NCBI GenBank assembly: GCA_963756525.1
Contig: CAVWNR010000004.1
Location: 264,716-328,715, forward strand
DNA: 64,000 nucleotides
Source: CAVWNR01 sp963756525
GTDB lineage: Bacteria > Actinomycetota > Actinomycetes > Mycobacteriales > Jatrophihabitantaceae
Direction of reading: 5' to 3'
Shown here: one piece after another, positions 32,759 through 41,796 of the stretch
How positions within the stretch are numbered: the first letter of the stretch is position 1
How the letters are laid out: every line of letters starts with the position of its first letter
Position numbers and translations under genes: made by a program
The notes under the pieces: generated by a model
What the model saw: only the letters and a program-made list of their open reading frames with translations
Told to the model about the DNA's origin: nothing
Databases searched by the model: none

Positions 32759-34969
32759 ATGCATGAGGTTCTCGAACGAGTCGGACGGTTCTGCGCGCGC
32801 CGGCACTGGTCGGTGCTCGTTGCCTGGTTGATCATCCTGCTGGCTGTGGTCGGCTTACGCAACGCATTCGGCGGGGACTTCTTCAACGACTACTCCGTGC
32901 CGGGCAGCCAATCCAGCCAAGGCCTGGATCTGCTGCAGAAGCAATTCCCGCAGCAAGGCGGCTACGCCGGGCAGATCGTGTTCCACGCCAAGAGCGGCAC
33001 GGTCTCGGACCAGGCGACTCCGGTGAACACGTCGATGACCAACGTCAGCAAGCTGCCGGACGTCATCGCCGCGTCCAGTCCGCTGACCAGCAATCCGCCG
33101 CGGGTGTCCAAGGACGGCACGATCGCCTATGGGACGGTGTCGTTCAACGTGGTGCCGGCGTCGTTGGGCAAGGATTACCTGCGCCAGCTGGACACTGCGG
33201 TGGCGCCGGCCCGCTCGGCCGGCCTGCAGGTCGAATACGGCGGTGGCGCCGGGCAAATCGGGCAGCAGACCGACGACAAGACCTCTGAGATCATCGGCCT
33301 GTCCTGCGCGCTGCTGCTGTTGCTGTTCATGTTCGCCTCCATCGCCGCGGCGCTGATCCCGCTGGTCTCGGCGATGTTCAGCGTGCTGGCCGGGCTGTCA
33401 CTGGTCGGGCTGCTGGCCGCGGCCACCAACTTCCCGACCACGGCCCCGACGGTGGCGACGCTGCTGGGCCTGGGCGTGGCGATCGACTACGGGCTGTTCC
33501 TGGTGGCCCGGCACCGGGAAACTGTCGATCACGGCGCGGACGTGGTCGACTCGGCCGGGCATGCCACCGCGACCTCGGGCGGGGCGGTCGTCGTGGCCGG
33601 CGGCACCGTTGTCGTCGCGATCCTCGGCCTGTACGTGTCCGGGGTGCCGTTCGTGGGCGCGATGGGCGCCGCGTCGGCCATCGTCGTCGCGGTCACGATC
33701 CTGGCCGCGTTGACGCTGACGCCCGCGTTTATGGGGGTGGCCGGGAAGAACGTGCGTGCCTTCGCCCGCTACCGGGCCCGGCACCCGGTCGATGACGCGG
33801 CACATGAGCGCAGCGCCTTCGCCCGGTGGGGAAGAAAAGTCAGCGGCCGGCCCTGGCCGTGGGCAATCGGGGCCACGGTCGCGCTGTGCGTGCTGGCGAT
33901 TCCGTTGTTCTCGCTGCGGCTCGGGCAACTTGACGCCGGCACCAACCCCACCACCGACAGCAGCCGCCGCGCCTACGACCTTGTCGCGGAAGGCTTCGGG
34001 CCCGGCGCGAACGGCCCGCTCACCGTCGTGGTCGCACTACCGACGCAGTCCCAACAGGACAACCAGACGCTGCTGACCAACACCCAGTCGACGCTGGCCA
34101 AGACGCCGGGTGTCGCCTCGGTCGCCGCGCCGTCGGTGAACTCCGCGGGGACCACCGCGGTGATCAACGTCATCCCCACCACCTCGCCGCAAGACGCCGC
34201 CACAACCACGCTCGTGAACCACTTGCGCGACAGCGTGCTGCCCACCGTGCCCGCCAAGACCTACGTCGTCGGGACCACCGCCGGCTACGTCGACTTCACC
34301 GAGAAGACCGCCCAGCGCATGCCGTGGCTGATCCTCGCCGTCGTTGCCCTGGCGTTCATCCTGCTCACCGTCGCGTTCCGCTCGGTGGTAATCGCCACCA
34401 AGGCCGGGCTGCTCAACCTCATCTCGATCGGCGCCGCCTACGGCGTGGTCGTCGCGGTCTTCCAGTGGCGCTGGGGCTCGGAGCTGGTCGGCATTCACCA
34501 AAGCCTGCCCATACCGGCCTTCGTTCCGATGCTCATGTTCGCGATCGTGTTCGGGTTGTCCATGGACTACGAGGTGTTCCTCATTTCCCGCGTTCATGAG
34601 GCGTGGATGACGACCCGCGACGCGCATCGCGCTGTGGCCATCGGCATCGGTGGCACCGCGCGAGTGATCACGACCGCCGCTGCGATCATGGTCGTGGTGT
34701 TCACGAGCTTCGTCCTCGTCCCCGACCCAACGGTGAAGATGCTCGCCGTGGGCATGGCGGTCGCGGTCCTCGTCGATGCCAGCGTCATCCGGATGATCCT
34801 CGTGCCGGCCGTCATGGCGTTGCTCGGCAAGTGGGCCTGGTGGATGCCCCGCTGGCTGGACCGGATCACCCCGCATATCGACATCGAAGGGACCGGCCGC
34901 GAACTGCCCACCCAGCCGCCCGCAGAGCCGGAAGGCGTGCCCGTCGGATCTGGTACTCCCACTCCCTGA
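32759..34969 (+). CDS. MmpL/RND-family membrane transporter
   Basis: 736 residues from ATG at 32759 (AGAGGTGG). Proton-driven exporter of lipids or small molecules. Twelve hydrophobic helices are arranged as two repeats (1+5, 1+5): N-terminal RRHWSVLVAWLIILLAVVGL, an extracytoplasmic domain, helices with LGVAIDYGLFLVARHRE, then the second half with FGLSMDYEVFLISRVHE. The Asp-Tyr pairs are the proton relay of MmpL proteins. The C-terminus is short and proline-rich. Likely controlled through the palindrome at 32478. Cargo unknown; no lipid biosynthesis gene is adjacent. Confidence 0.9.
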   Translation: MHEVLERVGRFCARRHWSVLVAWLIILLAVVGLRNAFGGDFFNDYSVPGSQSSQGLDLLQKQFPQQGGYAGQIVFHAKSGTVSDQATPVNTSMTNVSKLPDVIAASSPLTSNPPRVSKDGTIAYGTVSFNVVPASLGKDYLRQLDTAVAPARSAGLQVEYGGGAGQIGQQTDDKTSEIIGLSCALLLLLFMFASIAAALIPLVSAMFSVLAGLSLVGLLAAATNFPTTAPTVATLLGLGVAIDYGLFLVARHRETVDHGADVVDSAGHATATSGGAVVVAGGTVVVAILGLYVSGVPFVGAMGAASAIVVAVTILAALTLTPAFMGVAGKNVRAFARYRARHPVDDAAHERSAFARWGRKVSGRPWPWAIGATVALCVLAIPLFSLRLGQLDAGTNPTTDSSRRAYDLVAEGFGPGANGPLTVVVALPTQSQQDNQTLLTNTQSTLAKTPGVASVAAPSVNSAGTTAVINVIPTTSPQDAATTTLVNHLRDSVLPTVPAKTYVVGTTAGYVDFTEKTAQRMPWLILAVVALAFILLTVAFRSVVIATKAGLLNLISIGAAYGVVVAVFQWRWGSELVGIHQSLPIPAFVPMLMFAIVFGLSMDYEVFLISRVHEAWMTTRDAHRAVAIGIGGTARVITTAAAIMVVVFTSFVLVPDPTVKMLAVGMAVAVLVDASVIRMILVPAVMALLGKWAWWMPRWLDRITPHIDIEGTGRELPTQPPAEPEGVPVGSGTPTP

Positions 34970-35060
34970 TCAACCGTTAGGGGCGGGATGACGACGGGAC
35001 GCAATTCCGCTGCATCATCCGCGGTGATTGACGTCCCAACCGGGCCCTGGAAGGAGCATG

Positions 35061-37490
35061 ATGGGCGACCAGACCGACCGTTCCCAACTGCCGATACCCG
35101 ATCCGACCTTCGCCGGGACGATCGACCGCACCCTCGAGGGATCGGTGCCGGACTGGAACATCGTGGCCGCGGTAGAGCCGCCGCAAGGCGCGCCGAACGT
35201 TTTGCTGATCCTCATCGACGACGCCGGGTTCGGCAACCCCAGCACCTTCGGTGGCCCCATCGACACGCCTAACTTCACCCGCATGGCCGACGGCGGCCTG
35301 CGCTACAACCGCTTCCATGTGACCGCACTGTGCTCACCGACCAGAGCAGCGCTGCTGACCGGGCGCAACCATCACGCGGTGGGCCTGGGTGCGGTGACCG
35401 AGACGCCGACCGGCTTCCCCGGCTACAGCGGCTTCGCCCCCAAGGACGCCGCGTCGCTGCCGAGGATCCTGCAGGGCAACGGGTACGCCACCGCCGCCAT
35501 CGGTAAGTGGCATCTCACCCCGGACCACCAGCAGGGGCCGGCGGGGCCGCTCGACCGCTGGCCCAACGCCTGGGGCTTCGACTACTTCTGGGGGTTCCTC
35601 GGCGGGGACAGCGGGCAGTACGACCCGCTCATCGCGGAGAACCAACGCATCATCGGCGTACCCGACGGCGACGGCTACTACCTGCCCGACGACATGACCG
35701 GCAAGGCGATCGCCTGGCTGCACCGCATGCGGGCCCAGGATGCCGACAAGCCCTTCTTCATGTACTACTCCACCGGCTGCTCGCACGCTCCGCACCATGT
35801 GCCGCGGCAGTGGAGCGACAAGTATGCGGGCCGCTTCGACAGCGGCTGGGACCAATACCGCGAGGAAACCTTCCGCCGCCAGAAAGAATTGGGCGTCATC
35901 CCACCCGACGCGCAGCTGACCACGTCGCCAGCGAACCCGCAAGGTTCCGGGCCAGACGACCGCGCCTTCCCGGCGTGGGACTCCCTCAGCGAGCACGAGA
36001 AGCGCCTCTACGCCCGACAGATGGAGGTGTACGCCGGCTACCAGGAGAACGCCGACTGGAATGTGGGCAGGCTACTCGATGCCCTCGGTGAAATGGGGGA
36101 ACTCGACGACACCTTGGTCCTCTGGATTTGGGGTGACAACGGCGCCAGCATGGAAGGCACCCTCACAGGCACCTTCAACGAGCTGACCACCGAGAACGGG
36201 ATTCCGCTGACGACCGAGCAGCAGCTCGAGCTCGTGGCCATCCACGGTGGCCTGCCGGCCTGGGGCACCGAGCTCTTGCTCCCGCACTACTCCGCCGCAT
36301 GGGCCTGGGCCGGGAACTGCCCATTCCAGTGGGGCAAGCAGGTGGCCTCGCACTTGGGCGGCACCCGCAACCCGATGGTCATTCACTGGCCGGCTCGCAT
36401 CCCCGACGGTGGTGGGCTCCGGTCACAGTTCAGCCATGTGACCGACGTGGTCCCTACCATCCTCGACGTCGCGCAAGTCCCGGCGCCCACGAAAGTCGAC
36501 GGCATCGACCAGCAACCGATGCACGGCTCCAGCTTGGCCTCGTCGTTCATCGACGCGGCCGCCCCCGAGCACCACACCCAGCAGTACTTCGAGATCTACG
36601 GCAACCGAGGTATGTACAAGGACGGTTGGTGGCTATCCACCATGCTTGCGCACCTGCCGTGGGACCTATCACCGCAAACCATGGCCCAATTCGCCCCCGG
36701 TGTCTGGAACCCGGACAACGATCCGGTGCAGTTGTACTACCTACCCGATGACTTCAGCCAGGCCCATGACCTGGCGGCGCAGAACCCTGGAAAAGTGCAG
36801 GAGCTTCAACAGCTCATGTATGCCGAGATGGACAAGTACCACGTCACGCCGCTCCTCGCCGCGCTGGGCTCTTTCTGGGGCATCCTGCCGCCACCTCCGA
36901 CGCAGAGCACATACCCGTTCGCGGGCGACGTGGAGAATATTGCTCCGGGCATGATCCCGCCCATCTATGCCCACTCCTACAGCATTACCGCCGACCTGGC
37001 CGTCCCCGAAGGTGGCGCAGAGGGGGTGATCGTGGCAGAGGCCAACCACATGGGCGGCTTCTCGCTGTTCGTCCAGAACGGGAAACTCAAGTACACGTAC
37101 AGCATGCTGGGCGTGAAGGTCTACCGGTTGGAGGCGACCAGCCCGCTACCCACCGGCGACATCCAGGTGCGTATGGAGTTCACGGCCGACTCCCCCGGCA
37201 CCCTAGGCACCGCCGGCACCGTCAGGCTGTTCGTGGGCGACCAGGACGTCGCCAGCAGCCACATCGACAACACCGTCCCCCACCGCTTCACCGCCTACGC
37301 CGGGATGGACATGGGCCGCGACAATGGCACCGTGGTGGAGCGCAGCTACGCCGCCCAGGCTCCGTTTGCCTTTACCGGCACGGTGAGACAGGTGGTCTTC
37401 GATATTGTCCCGCTTCCCAGCCCCGACGAGGAGCTGGCCGCCCACCAAGCCGCCATCCAGGGCCGGGTGGTCAGTGGCATCAACGCTTAA
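35061..37490 (+). CDS. Arylsulfatase-family sulfatase
   Basis: 809 residues. Two adjacent ATGs (35058, 35061) follow AAGGAG; the second has better spacing. Metal ligands LLILIDDAGFGN (Asp53, Asp54), sulfatase signature CSPTRAALLTGR with Cys91 to be converted to formylglycine, GKWHLTPDHQ, WGDNGASMEGT and GTRNPMVIHWPARI. A C-terminal beta-rich domain of about 170 residues follows. The Cys-x-Pro-x-Arg type needs formylglycine-generating enzyme, which is not in the window. No signal peptide, so probably cytoplasmic. Starts 92 nt after the MmpL gene on the same strand. Confidence 0.9.
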   Translation: MGDQTDRSQLPIPDPTFAGTIDRTLEGSVPDWNIVAAVEPPQGAPNVLLILIDDAGFGNPSTFGGPIDTPNFTRMADGGLRYNRFHVTALCSPTRAALLTGRNHHAVGLGAVTETPTGFPGYSGFAPKDAASLPRILQGNGYATAAIGKWHLTPDHQQGPAGPLDRWPNAWGFDYFWGFLGGDSGQYDPLIAENQRIIGVPDGDGYYLPDDMTGKAIAWLHRMRAQDADKPFFMYYSTGCSHAPHHVPRQWSDKYAGRFDSGWDQYREETFRRQKELGVIPPDAQLTTSPANPQGSGPDDRAFPAWDSLSEHEKRLYARQMEVYAGYQENADWNVGRLLDALGEMGELDDTLVLWIWGDNGASMEGTLTGTFNELTTENGIPLTTEQQLELVAIHGGLPAWGTELLLPHYSAAWAWAGNCPFQWGKQVASHLGGTRNPMVIHWPARIPDGGGLRSQFSHVTDVVPTILDVAQVPAPTKVDGIDQQPMHGSSLASSFIDAAAPEHHTQQYFEIYGNRGMYKDGWWLSTMLAHLPWDLSPQTMAQFAPGVWNPDNDPVQLYYLPDDFSQAHDLAAQNPGKVQELQQLMYAEMDKYHVTPLLAALGSFWGILPPPPTQSTYPFAGDVENIAPGMIPPIYAHSYSITADLAVPEGGAEGVIVAEANHMGGFSLFVQNGKLKYTYSMLGVKVYRLEATSPLPTGDIQVRMEFTADSPGTLGTAGTVRLFVGDQDVASSHIDNTVPHRFTAYAGMDMGRDNGTVVERSYAAQAPFAFTGTVRQVVFDIVPLPSPDEELAAHQAAIQGRVVSGINA

Positions 37491-37499
37491 GCCACTCCG

Positions 37500-37814
37500 G
37501 ACCGCGAACAGCCAGACAAACGATGCGCCGCTCACCTCGTCGCCGGGACGTTCCAGCAGCGACAGGCGTTCGTGCCGCTGGAGGGCACCAACGGGCTGGC
37601 GTCCTACGGGCTGGGCCTGACCAAGCTCGGCTCGTGGATCGGCCACGACGGCTCGATCATCGGTTACAGCGACATGGTCTTCTACCTCCCTGACCGCAAG
37701 GTGTCGCTCGCCGTCGCCGCCAATGAGGCTGACGGCGACCGGGTGCCCTCGCAGGCGCTGTGGGGCGACATCGTCAAGGCGTTGTACCCGGGGACGCTGC
37801 CTGGCGAGCAATAG
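37500..37814 (+). pseudogene. C-terminal fragment of a serine beta-lactamase-like hydrolase
   Basis: AHLVAGTFQQRQAFVPLEG, YGLGLTKLGSWIGHDGSIIGYSD and YLPDRKVSLAVAAN match the last quarter of class C beta-lactamase / DD-peptidase-like proteins, including the HDG equivalent of the third active-site motif. The SxxK and YxN parts are absent; the fragment begins right after the sulfatase stop. Dead remnant. Confidence 0.65.
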
Positions 37815-37847
37815 GCGGTATGCCGGCGAAACCGGTGCACAGGTTTT

Positions 37848-37893
37848 CCGAGTGTCGGTGTCGGACCGTTCCATGACGCCGCGACCGACTCGG
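37848..37893. terminator. Possible bidirectional terminator
   Basis: CCGAGTGTCGGT (37848-37859) pairs imperfectly with ACCGACTCGG (37884-37893) in the gap between two convergent genes. Two unpaired bases in one arm; moderate support. Confidence 0.35.
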
Positions 37894-37908
37894 CGAAACT
37901 GATATCGG

Positions 37909-38682
37909 TCAGCCCGCGGCGCCGGCCGGTATAGCAGGGACGAGGTTGGCGACGACGACGATGTTGTTCAGGCTGGTATCGCCCTGCTCGAACTCGCAGG
38001 TGACCAGCACCAACCTGCTGGGGACCCGGCTGTCGGAGGCCCAGGCTGGCAGCGCGGTCGCCGATTTCGGGGACAGTCCGATGCGCCCGACGCGGTAGCT
38101 GAACTCGGCGAGCGGCGTGCTGACCGTGATCAGATCGCCGACTGCGGCGTTCTTCAGGTTGGTGAACGGGCAGAGGTGGTAGTGGCAGGCGTGTCCATAG
38201 ACGTAGGTCGTGCCGCCGCTCGCCGCTGAGGGATATGCCGACTGCACCACCCAGACCGCGGTGTCCCACTGCTCGGGAGTGGCATGCGGCGGGTCGACCG
38301 GCTCGTTGCTGGCCACGCTCATCCGGGCGACTCGCGCCGGGATGGCGCCGCGGGCGGTGTGGACGACCAGGGTGAATCCGCGCGCGGTCACACTCGGCGG
38401 CACCGCCGCAGCGGAGAGCGAGCCGGTCGTGCCCGGTGGCGTCGAGGACGGCACCGAGGCACCGCCCGATCCGGGCGGCAGCCCGGACGGCCCGCTCGTG
38501 CCGCTCGGCCCGGCGTCACCGCCGGTCGGGGCCGTGCCGCCCGGCTGCGGCGTGCCGCTCGCGGCAGCCTCGGCACGAGGGGCTGTGTCGCCGGGGTGGT
38601 AGTCCAGCGCTACCAGACCGGCGCTCAACACCACCGCGGCGGCGACGCCGGTGAGCAGATAGACCCTAGGCGTGTTTGCCAT
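37909..38682 (-). CDS. Sortase (class F-like), with a doubtful active-site Arg
   Basis: 257 residues; ATG 38682 lies inside the end of the upstream gene (17-nt overlap). N-terminal membrane helix YLLTGVAAAVVLSAGLVAL, a Gly/Pro/Ser-rich linker (about 40-95), then the sortase barrel: RGAIPARVARMSV, TTYVYGHACHY with catalytic His164, NAAVGDLITV, RLVLVTCEF with catalytic Cys229. In related sortases an Arg precedes the Asn-Val-Val strand after the Cys; here that region reads DTSLNNIVVVANL without Arg. Would anchor surface proteins to the wall; its overlapping neighbour is the probable substrate. Confidence 0.8.
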   Translation of the reverse strand: MANTPRVYLLTGVAAAVVLSAGLVALDYHPGDTAPRAEAAASGTPQPGGTAPTGGDAGPSGTSGPSGLPPGSGGASVPSSTPPGTTGSLSAAAVPPSVTARGFTLVVHTARGAIPARVARMSVASNEPVDPPHATPEQWDTAVWVVQSAYPSAASGGTTYVYGHACHYHLCPFTNLKNAAVGDLITVSTPLAEFSYRVGRIGLSPKSATALPAWASDSRVPSRLVLVTCEFEQGDTSLNNIVVVANLVPAIPAGAAG

Positions 38683-39295
38683 GGCGGCGCATGGCCCGAA
38701 CCGTCCGTGGAGCGAATAGCGCGCAGCCCACCACGAGCAGCGCGATGCCGGAGCCGAGCAGCACCCGCTGCAGCGCCGTCAGCCCGCCACCCGGAGGCGT
38801 ATCACCTGTCTGACCGGGCCCGGGAACGAACGGAGAGGAGGTCAACGGCTGGATCGGGACCGTACTGGTCGTCGACGGGCTGCTCGGCGGCGTGGTCGTG
38901 GGAGTGACCGGCGCCGTCGTGGTCGGCGGAGTCGTCGGCGGAGTCGTCGGTGGAGTCGTCGGTGGCGTGGTTGGTGGGGTCGTCGGTGGCGTGGTTGGTG
39001 GGGTCGTCGGCGGCGTGGTTGGTGGGGTCGTCGGCGGCGTGGTTGGTGGGGTCGTCGGCGGCGTGGTTGGTGGGGTCGTCGGCGGCGTGGTTGGTGGGGT
39101 CGTGGGCGGCTTTGTCGGGCAGGTCGACTTCGGCGGCGTCGGCTTATGCGTAGGCGACGTCGTGCAGTGCCCGTCACAGCCGCCCTGCACCCCGGCGACG
39201 GCCTGGGAGTGGGTGCTGGCACCCGCCGGGCCGCTGCCGAGCATCAGGCCGACGAGCAGCAGCGCGAGCCCGGCCAGAGCCGAGCCGACGGCCAT
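38666..39295 (-). CDS. Cell-wall-anchored Pro/Thr-repeat protein, probable sortase substrate
   Basis: About 209 residues if started at ATG 39295; the frame is open to 39556 with a basic, unlikely N-terminus. Hydrophobic export signal AVGSALAGLALLLVGLML, then a Cys-containing segment (GCDGHCTTS), a long TTPP repeat of about 70 residues, a Ser/Thr/Pro-rich linker, PGQTGDTPPGG, the hydrophobic stretch VLLGSGIALLVVGCALFA and the basic tail RTVRAMRRHGKHA. This is the layout of a sorting signal, but with PGQTG where LPXTG or LAXTG is usual. The repeat region would span the wall as a rigid stalk. Confidence 0.7.
   Translation of the reverse strand: MAVGSALAGLALLLVGLMLGSGPAGASTHSQAVAGVQGGCDGHCTTSPTHKPTPPKSTCPTKPPTTPPTTPPTTPPTTPPTTPPTTPPTTPPTTPPTTPPTTPPTTPPTTPPTTPPTTPPTTPPTTTAPVTPTTTPPSSPSTTSTVPIQPLTSSPFVPGPGQTGDTPPGGGLTALQRVLLGSGIALLVVGCALFAPRTVRAMRRHGKHA
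38964..39107. repeat. 24-bp tandem repeat, six copies, inside the wall-protein gene
   Basis: Unit GGCGTGGTTGGTGGGGTCGT plus CGGY, repeated six times with almost no change; it encodes TTPPTTPP on the minus strand. Shorter degenerate 12-bp units extend on the left. Such arrays change length by slippage, so copy number may vary between strains. Confidence 0.9.
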
Positions 39296-39994
39296 GAAGA
39301 GCCTGCTGCCGTCCCATCCACCCCCGCCTTGGCGCGATGGCGAAAAACGTGCTGGACCTGACGGCGTGCTGCATGCGGCATCGCGATTCCCCGTGTCCCC
39401 GTTTGTCTGCCGGAGCCGATGCGCACGCGCACGGTGTGGCGTAATTCGGCTCGACAGGCTTCTTCGACGCTTACCACGTTTTGATCTATGGGTCAATAGC
39501 CCGACCTCGGCCGACAGCACGGGGTGTTTGTCCGTCCGGCCGCGCACATCGGTCACCTCCGGCAGGAGCTCTCGGCACCGTCACGAGAGAGAGGCGGATC
39601 GCGCGAGATCTGACGTGCACATGTCGATCGGTTCGCCGACGCCAACCAGAAGTCGGTGTGGACGGTGGCCGCGGCGGTAAGCCTGTCAACCGGGTATGCG
39701 GCCTGGTGGTGGCCACGCTGCGCGGGTACACATTCGCCTGTGCTCGTGCGCACCGGGCGGCCCGACCGCGTCGGCTGGTGTTCACCGCGGCCTGCGCGGT
39801 GTTGGCCACCATGGCCGCCGGCGCGGGCTACCGGCGGCGAGCCGCTGAGTGACGCGCCGCCCGGCGTGGCCGCGCTGCTGATCGCCGGCGAGTTGTCGAT
39901 GCTGGCGAGTGATCAACACCGCGCACCACGTCGCGATGCCCGGGCGCTCCTACCGGCCCCGCCCCCGCCCCACCACTGACTCGATGGACCGGCC
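39296..39994. other. Gene-poor stretch, 700 nt
   Basis: Holds the promoter side of the wall-protein gene and no frame with recognisable homology on either strand. Several open frames of 70-120 codons have no ribosome site, and their composition looks like random high-GC reading. Possibly decayed sequence, as the next several genes are broken. Confidence 0.5.
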
Positions 39995-40364
39995 ATGACC
40001 AACCCGACCGGCGTTACGTCACACAACGAAACCCGGTGCCCCGCAACACTCGCGGCCGGCCCCGGCTCTACTGCACCCCGGCCTGCCGCGCCCCGCGCAC
40101 CGCTACCACCACCCCGACAGCCACGCACCACTGCACGTTGAAATCGATCACGGCTCGACCAGCAGCCGCGGCCGCCCCACCGGGCAGGTCTAGCTCGTCC
40201 GACTCCGCCGCGGCACCCACCACGCGGTCATGGCCGTCGGACTCGGCCGCCCATCCGCCGAACACCTCGCCTCCCAGATCCGCGAGGTGATCAACCCGCC
40301 CTCACTGGCAACACCGCCCCAGACCAGGTACACAAACACCGCGAGCCACAAGGAAATTGCGTGA
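39995..40364 (+). pseudogene. Degraded small zinc-ribbon protein, two frameshifts and one amber stop
   Basis: Pieces in three frames rebuild one protein: TGVTSHNETRC, then NTRGRPRLYCTPACR (zinc-ribbon Cys pattern), then HAPLHVEIDHGSTSSRGRP and, after an in-frame TAG at 40191, LVRLRRGTHHAVMAVGLGRP, SAEHLASQIREVINPP. The TAG stands where Trp would fit (VWLVRL). Function unknown; clearly decayed. Confidence 0.6.
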
Positions 40365-40405
40365 ATGAGCAGGTAAGGAATTACCTGAACGTCGACACAT
40401 TGCAC

Positions 40406-40730
40406 TCAGGGCGGAGGGCTGCGTCTGCGCATACGGCAGCACAAAAAACCCATCAAATGGCCGAGCAATGACACTGGCTGACCGTTAGATGATTCGCGGG
40501 CCAAAGCCACGACGTGCTCGGTATCATCAAGGATGCCAACCAACCGTCGCGGCCCTGTAAGCCCGCGGCCCGTCGACTCCGCCGTGCCGCCGTGACCGCG
40601 ACGATCGGGAGCCAGGAGGCCATAGCCGGCTTCGTTTAATGCCTCGGTAAAGCGGGCGTTGCGACCGGAATGCTCGGACGCGCCGTGCATGACAACGATC
40701 ATGCCTTGCAGTGATTCTGTCGTCATCCAA
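40406..40730 (-). pseudogene. Alpha/beta hydrolase (lysophospholipase-like) remnant with mutated nucleophile
   Basis: GMIVVMHGASEHSGR (oxyanion motif), EAGYGLLAPDRRGHGGT and PVSLLGHLMGF are the first half of a monoacylglycerol lipase-type hydrolase. The nucleophile elbow should read GHSMGG; here Ser is Leu. The protein ends soon after in unrelated sequence, so the second half with Asp and His is missing. Dead. Confidence 0.6.
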
Positions 40731-40930
40731 CTGCGGTCAGGATGCGGCCACCGGTCGGTCCGACGTGACGGCCGATGACGACCTGCAGCACCCGAAACCG
40801 ACGCAGCCCGCCAGCCATTGGGCCCGGCGGATGCGTGCTTGCCAGCCCGCAGGTGAACACCGAAAACCTTGCCGTACCAGGTTCGCAAGACAGTGGAGAC
40901 GGCGTCGGCGCCGATAACGATCAGCACTAG

Positions 40931-41694
40931 CCCGGGCTGCTGTTCATAGAGGCCGGACTCGGCCCATTCGTCCCGAAGAAGTGCTACGGCAAAACCCAGC
41001 TGGTCGCGACCACGGTCGAGCGCGCATTGGATAAGGCGACGCGAGCTGACGGTGCGGTCACCGATGCGCTCAATGCCTTCATCTCGAAGGTTGCTGTCGA
41101 GGTCGGTCGCCGCGACAACGCTGAAGATGAGGGCTCGCCCTTCTGGCGCCTTCGTGAGGCGCTTCGCGCCGATGGCATGGATCTTCGGCGCGTCGTTGAG
41201 GACTCGAACGCGAACGAATGGCCGCCACGACCGCCCAGAGTACTGAACGTCCGGATTCTGACGCTCGAAACCCGCGCGAGCCGCTGAGCGAAATGATCAG
41301 TGGACTCGAGGCCGACCTGCAGCGGCTCGGTCTCGGCGTTGCCGCCAACTGCTACCGACAAGCGGCCGACGCGATAGTCGATCAACGGTACGAGTCCGCC
41401 AACGCACAGTTGCGTGCCCTGTTCGAAGATGTGGTGATCCAGGCCGCCGTCGCGCGGGGATTCGCCCGGCGGCGGCAGGGCGAGAGGGGCACGGCGATCA
41501 GGTTCTTGATCGATCAGGGTGAGCTAACACCCGATACCGGGGGCACATTCATCCAGGGTTTGTGGTCGATGACGCACACGAACGGCTCTTACCCAGGCAT
41601 GACGACCGTCGGCGAAGCCCGATTCCGCTTGCGCGCGATCACCAGCGCGGTCCGTTTCATGACCGACCAGTTCCTTCTGACGTCGGAGGCGTGA
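40931..41694 (+). pseudogene. HEPN/Abi-like protein, 5' truncated and frameshifted
   Basis: Two overlapping frames form one protein. First frame (open from 40931 with no good start): KCYGKTQLVATTVERALDKA, DALNAFISKVAVEVGRR, FWRLREALRADGMDLRR. Second frame (to 41694): ISGLEADLQRLGLGVAANCY, ANAQLRALFEDVVIQAAVAR, LIDQGELTPDTGGTFIQGLW and THTNGSYPG. The second part resembles the C-terminal HEPN-like domain of abortive-infection (AbiJ-type) and similar proteins. Shift between about 41210 and 41287. Likely a decayed phage-defence gene. Confidence 0.55.
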
Positions 41695-41796
41695 GTTCTC
41701 GGTTCGGAATCGGCCAGTACCTCGAGCAGCCTTCCCGGCTCGAACGGCGAGTCGTGCCACAGATCAACGTGGCCCGGATCGGCGTTCGTGCGACGG

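Noticed and set aside
38892..39115. Short direct repeats resembling a CRISPR array
   Set aside because: Units are contiguous with no unique spacers and lie in frame in a wall-protein gene.
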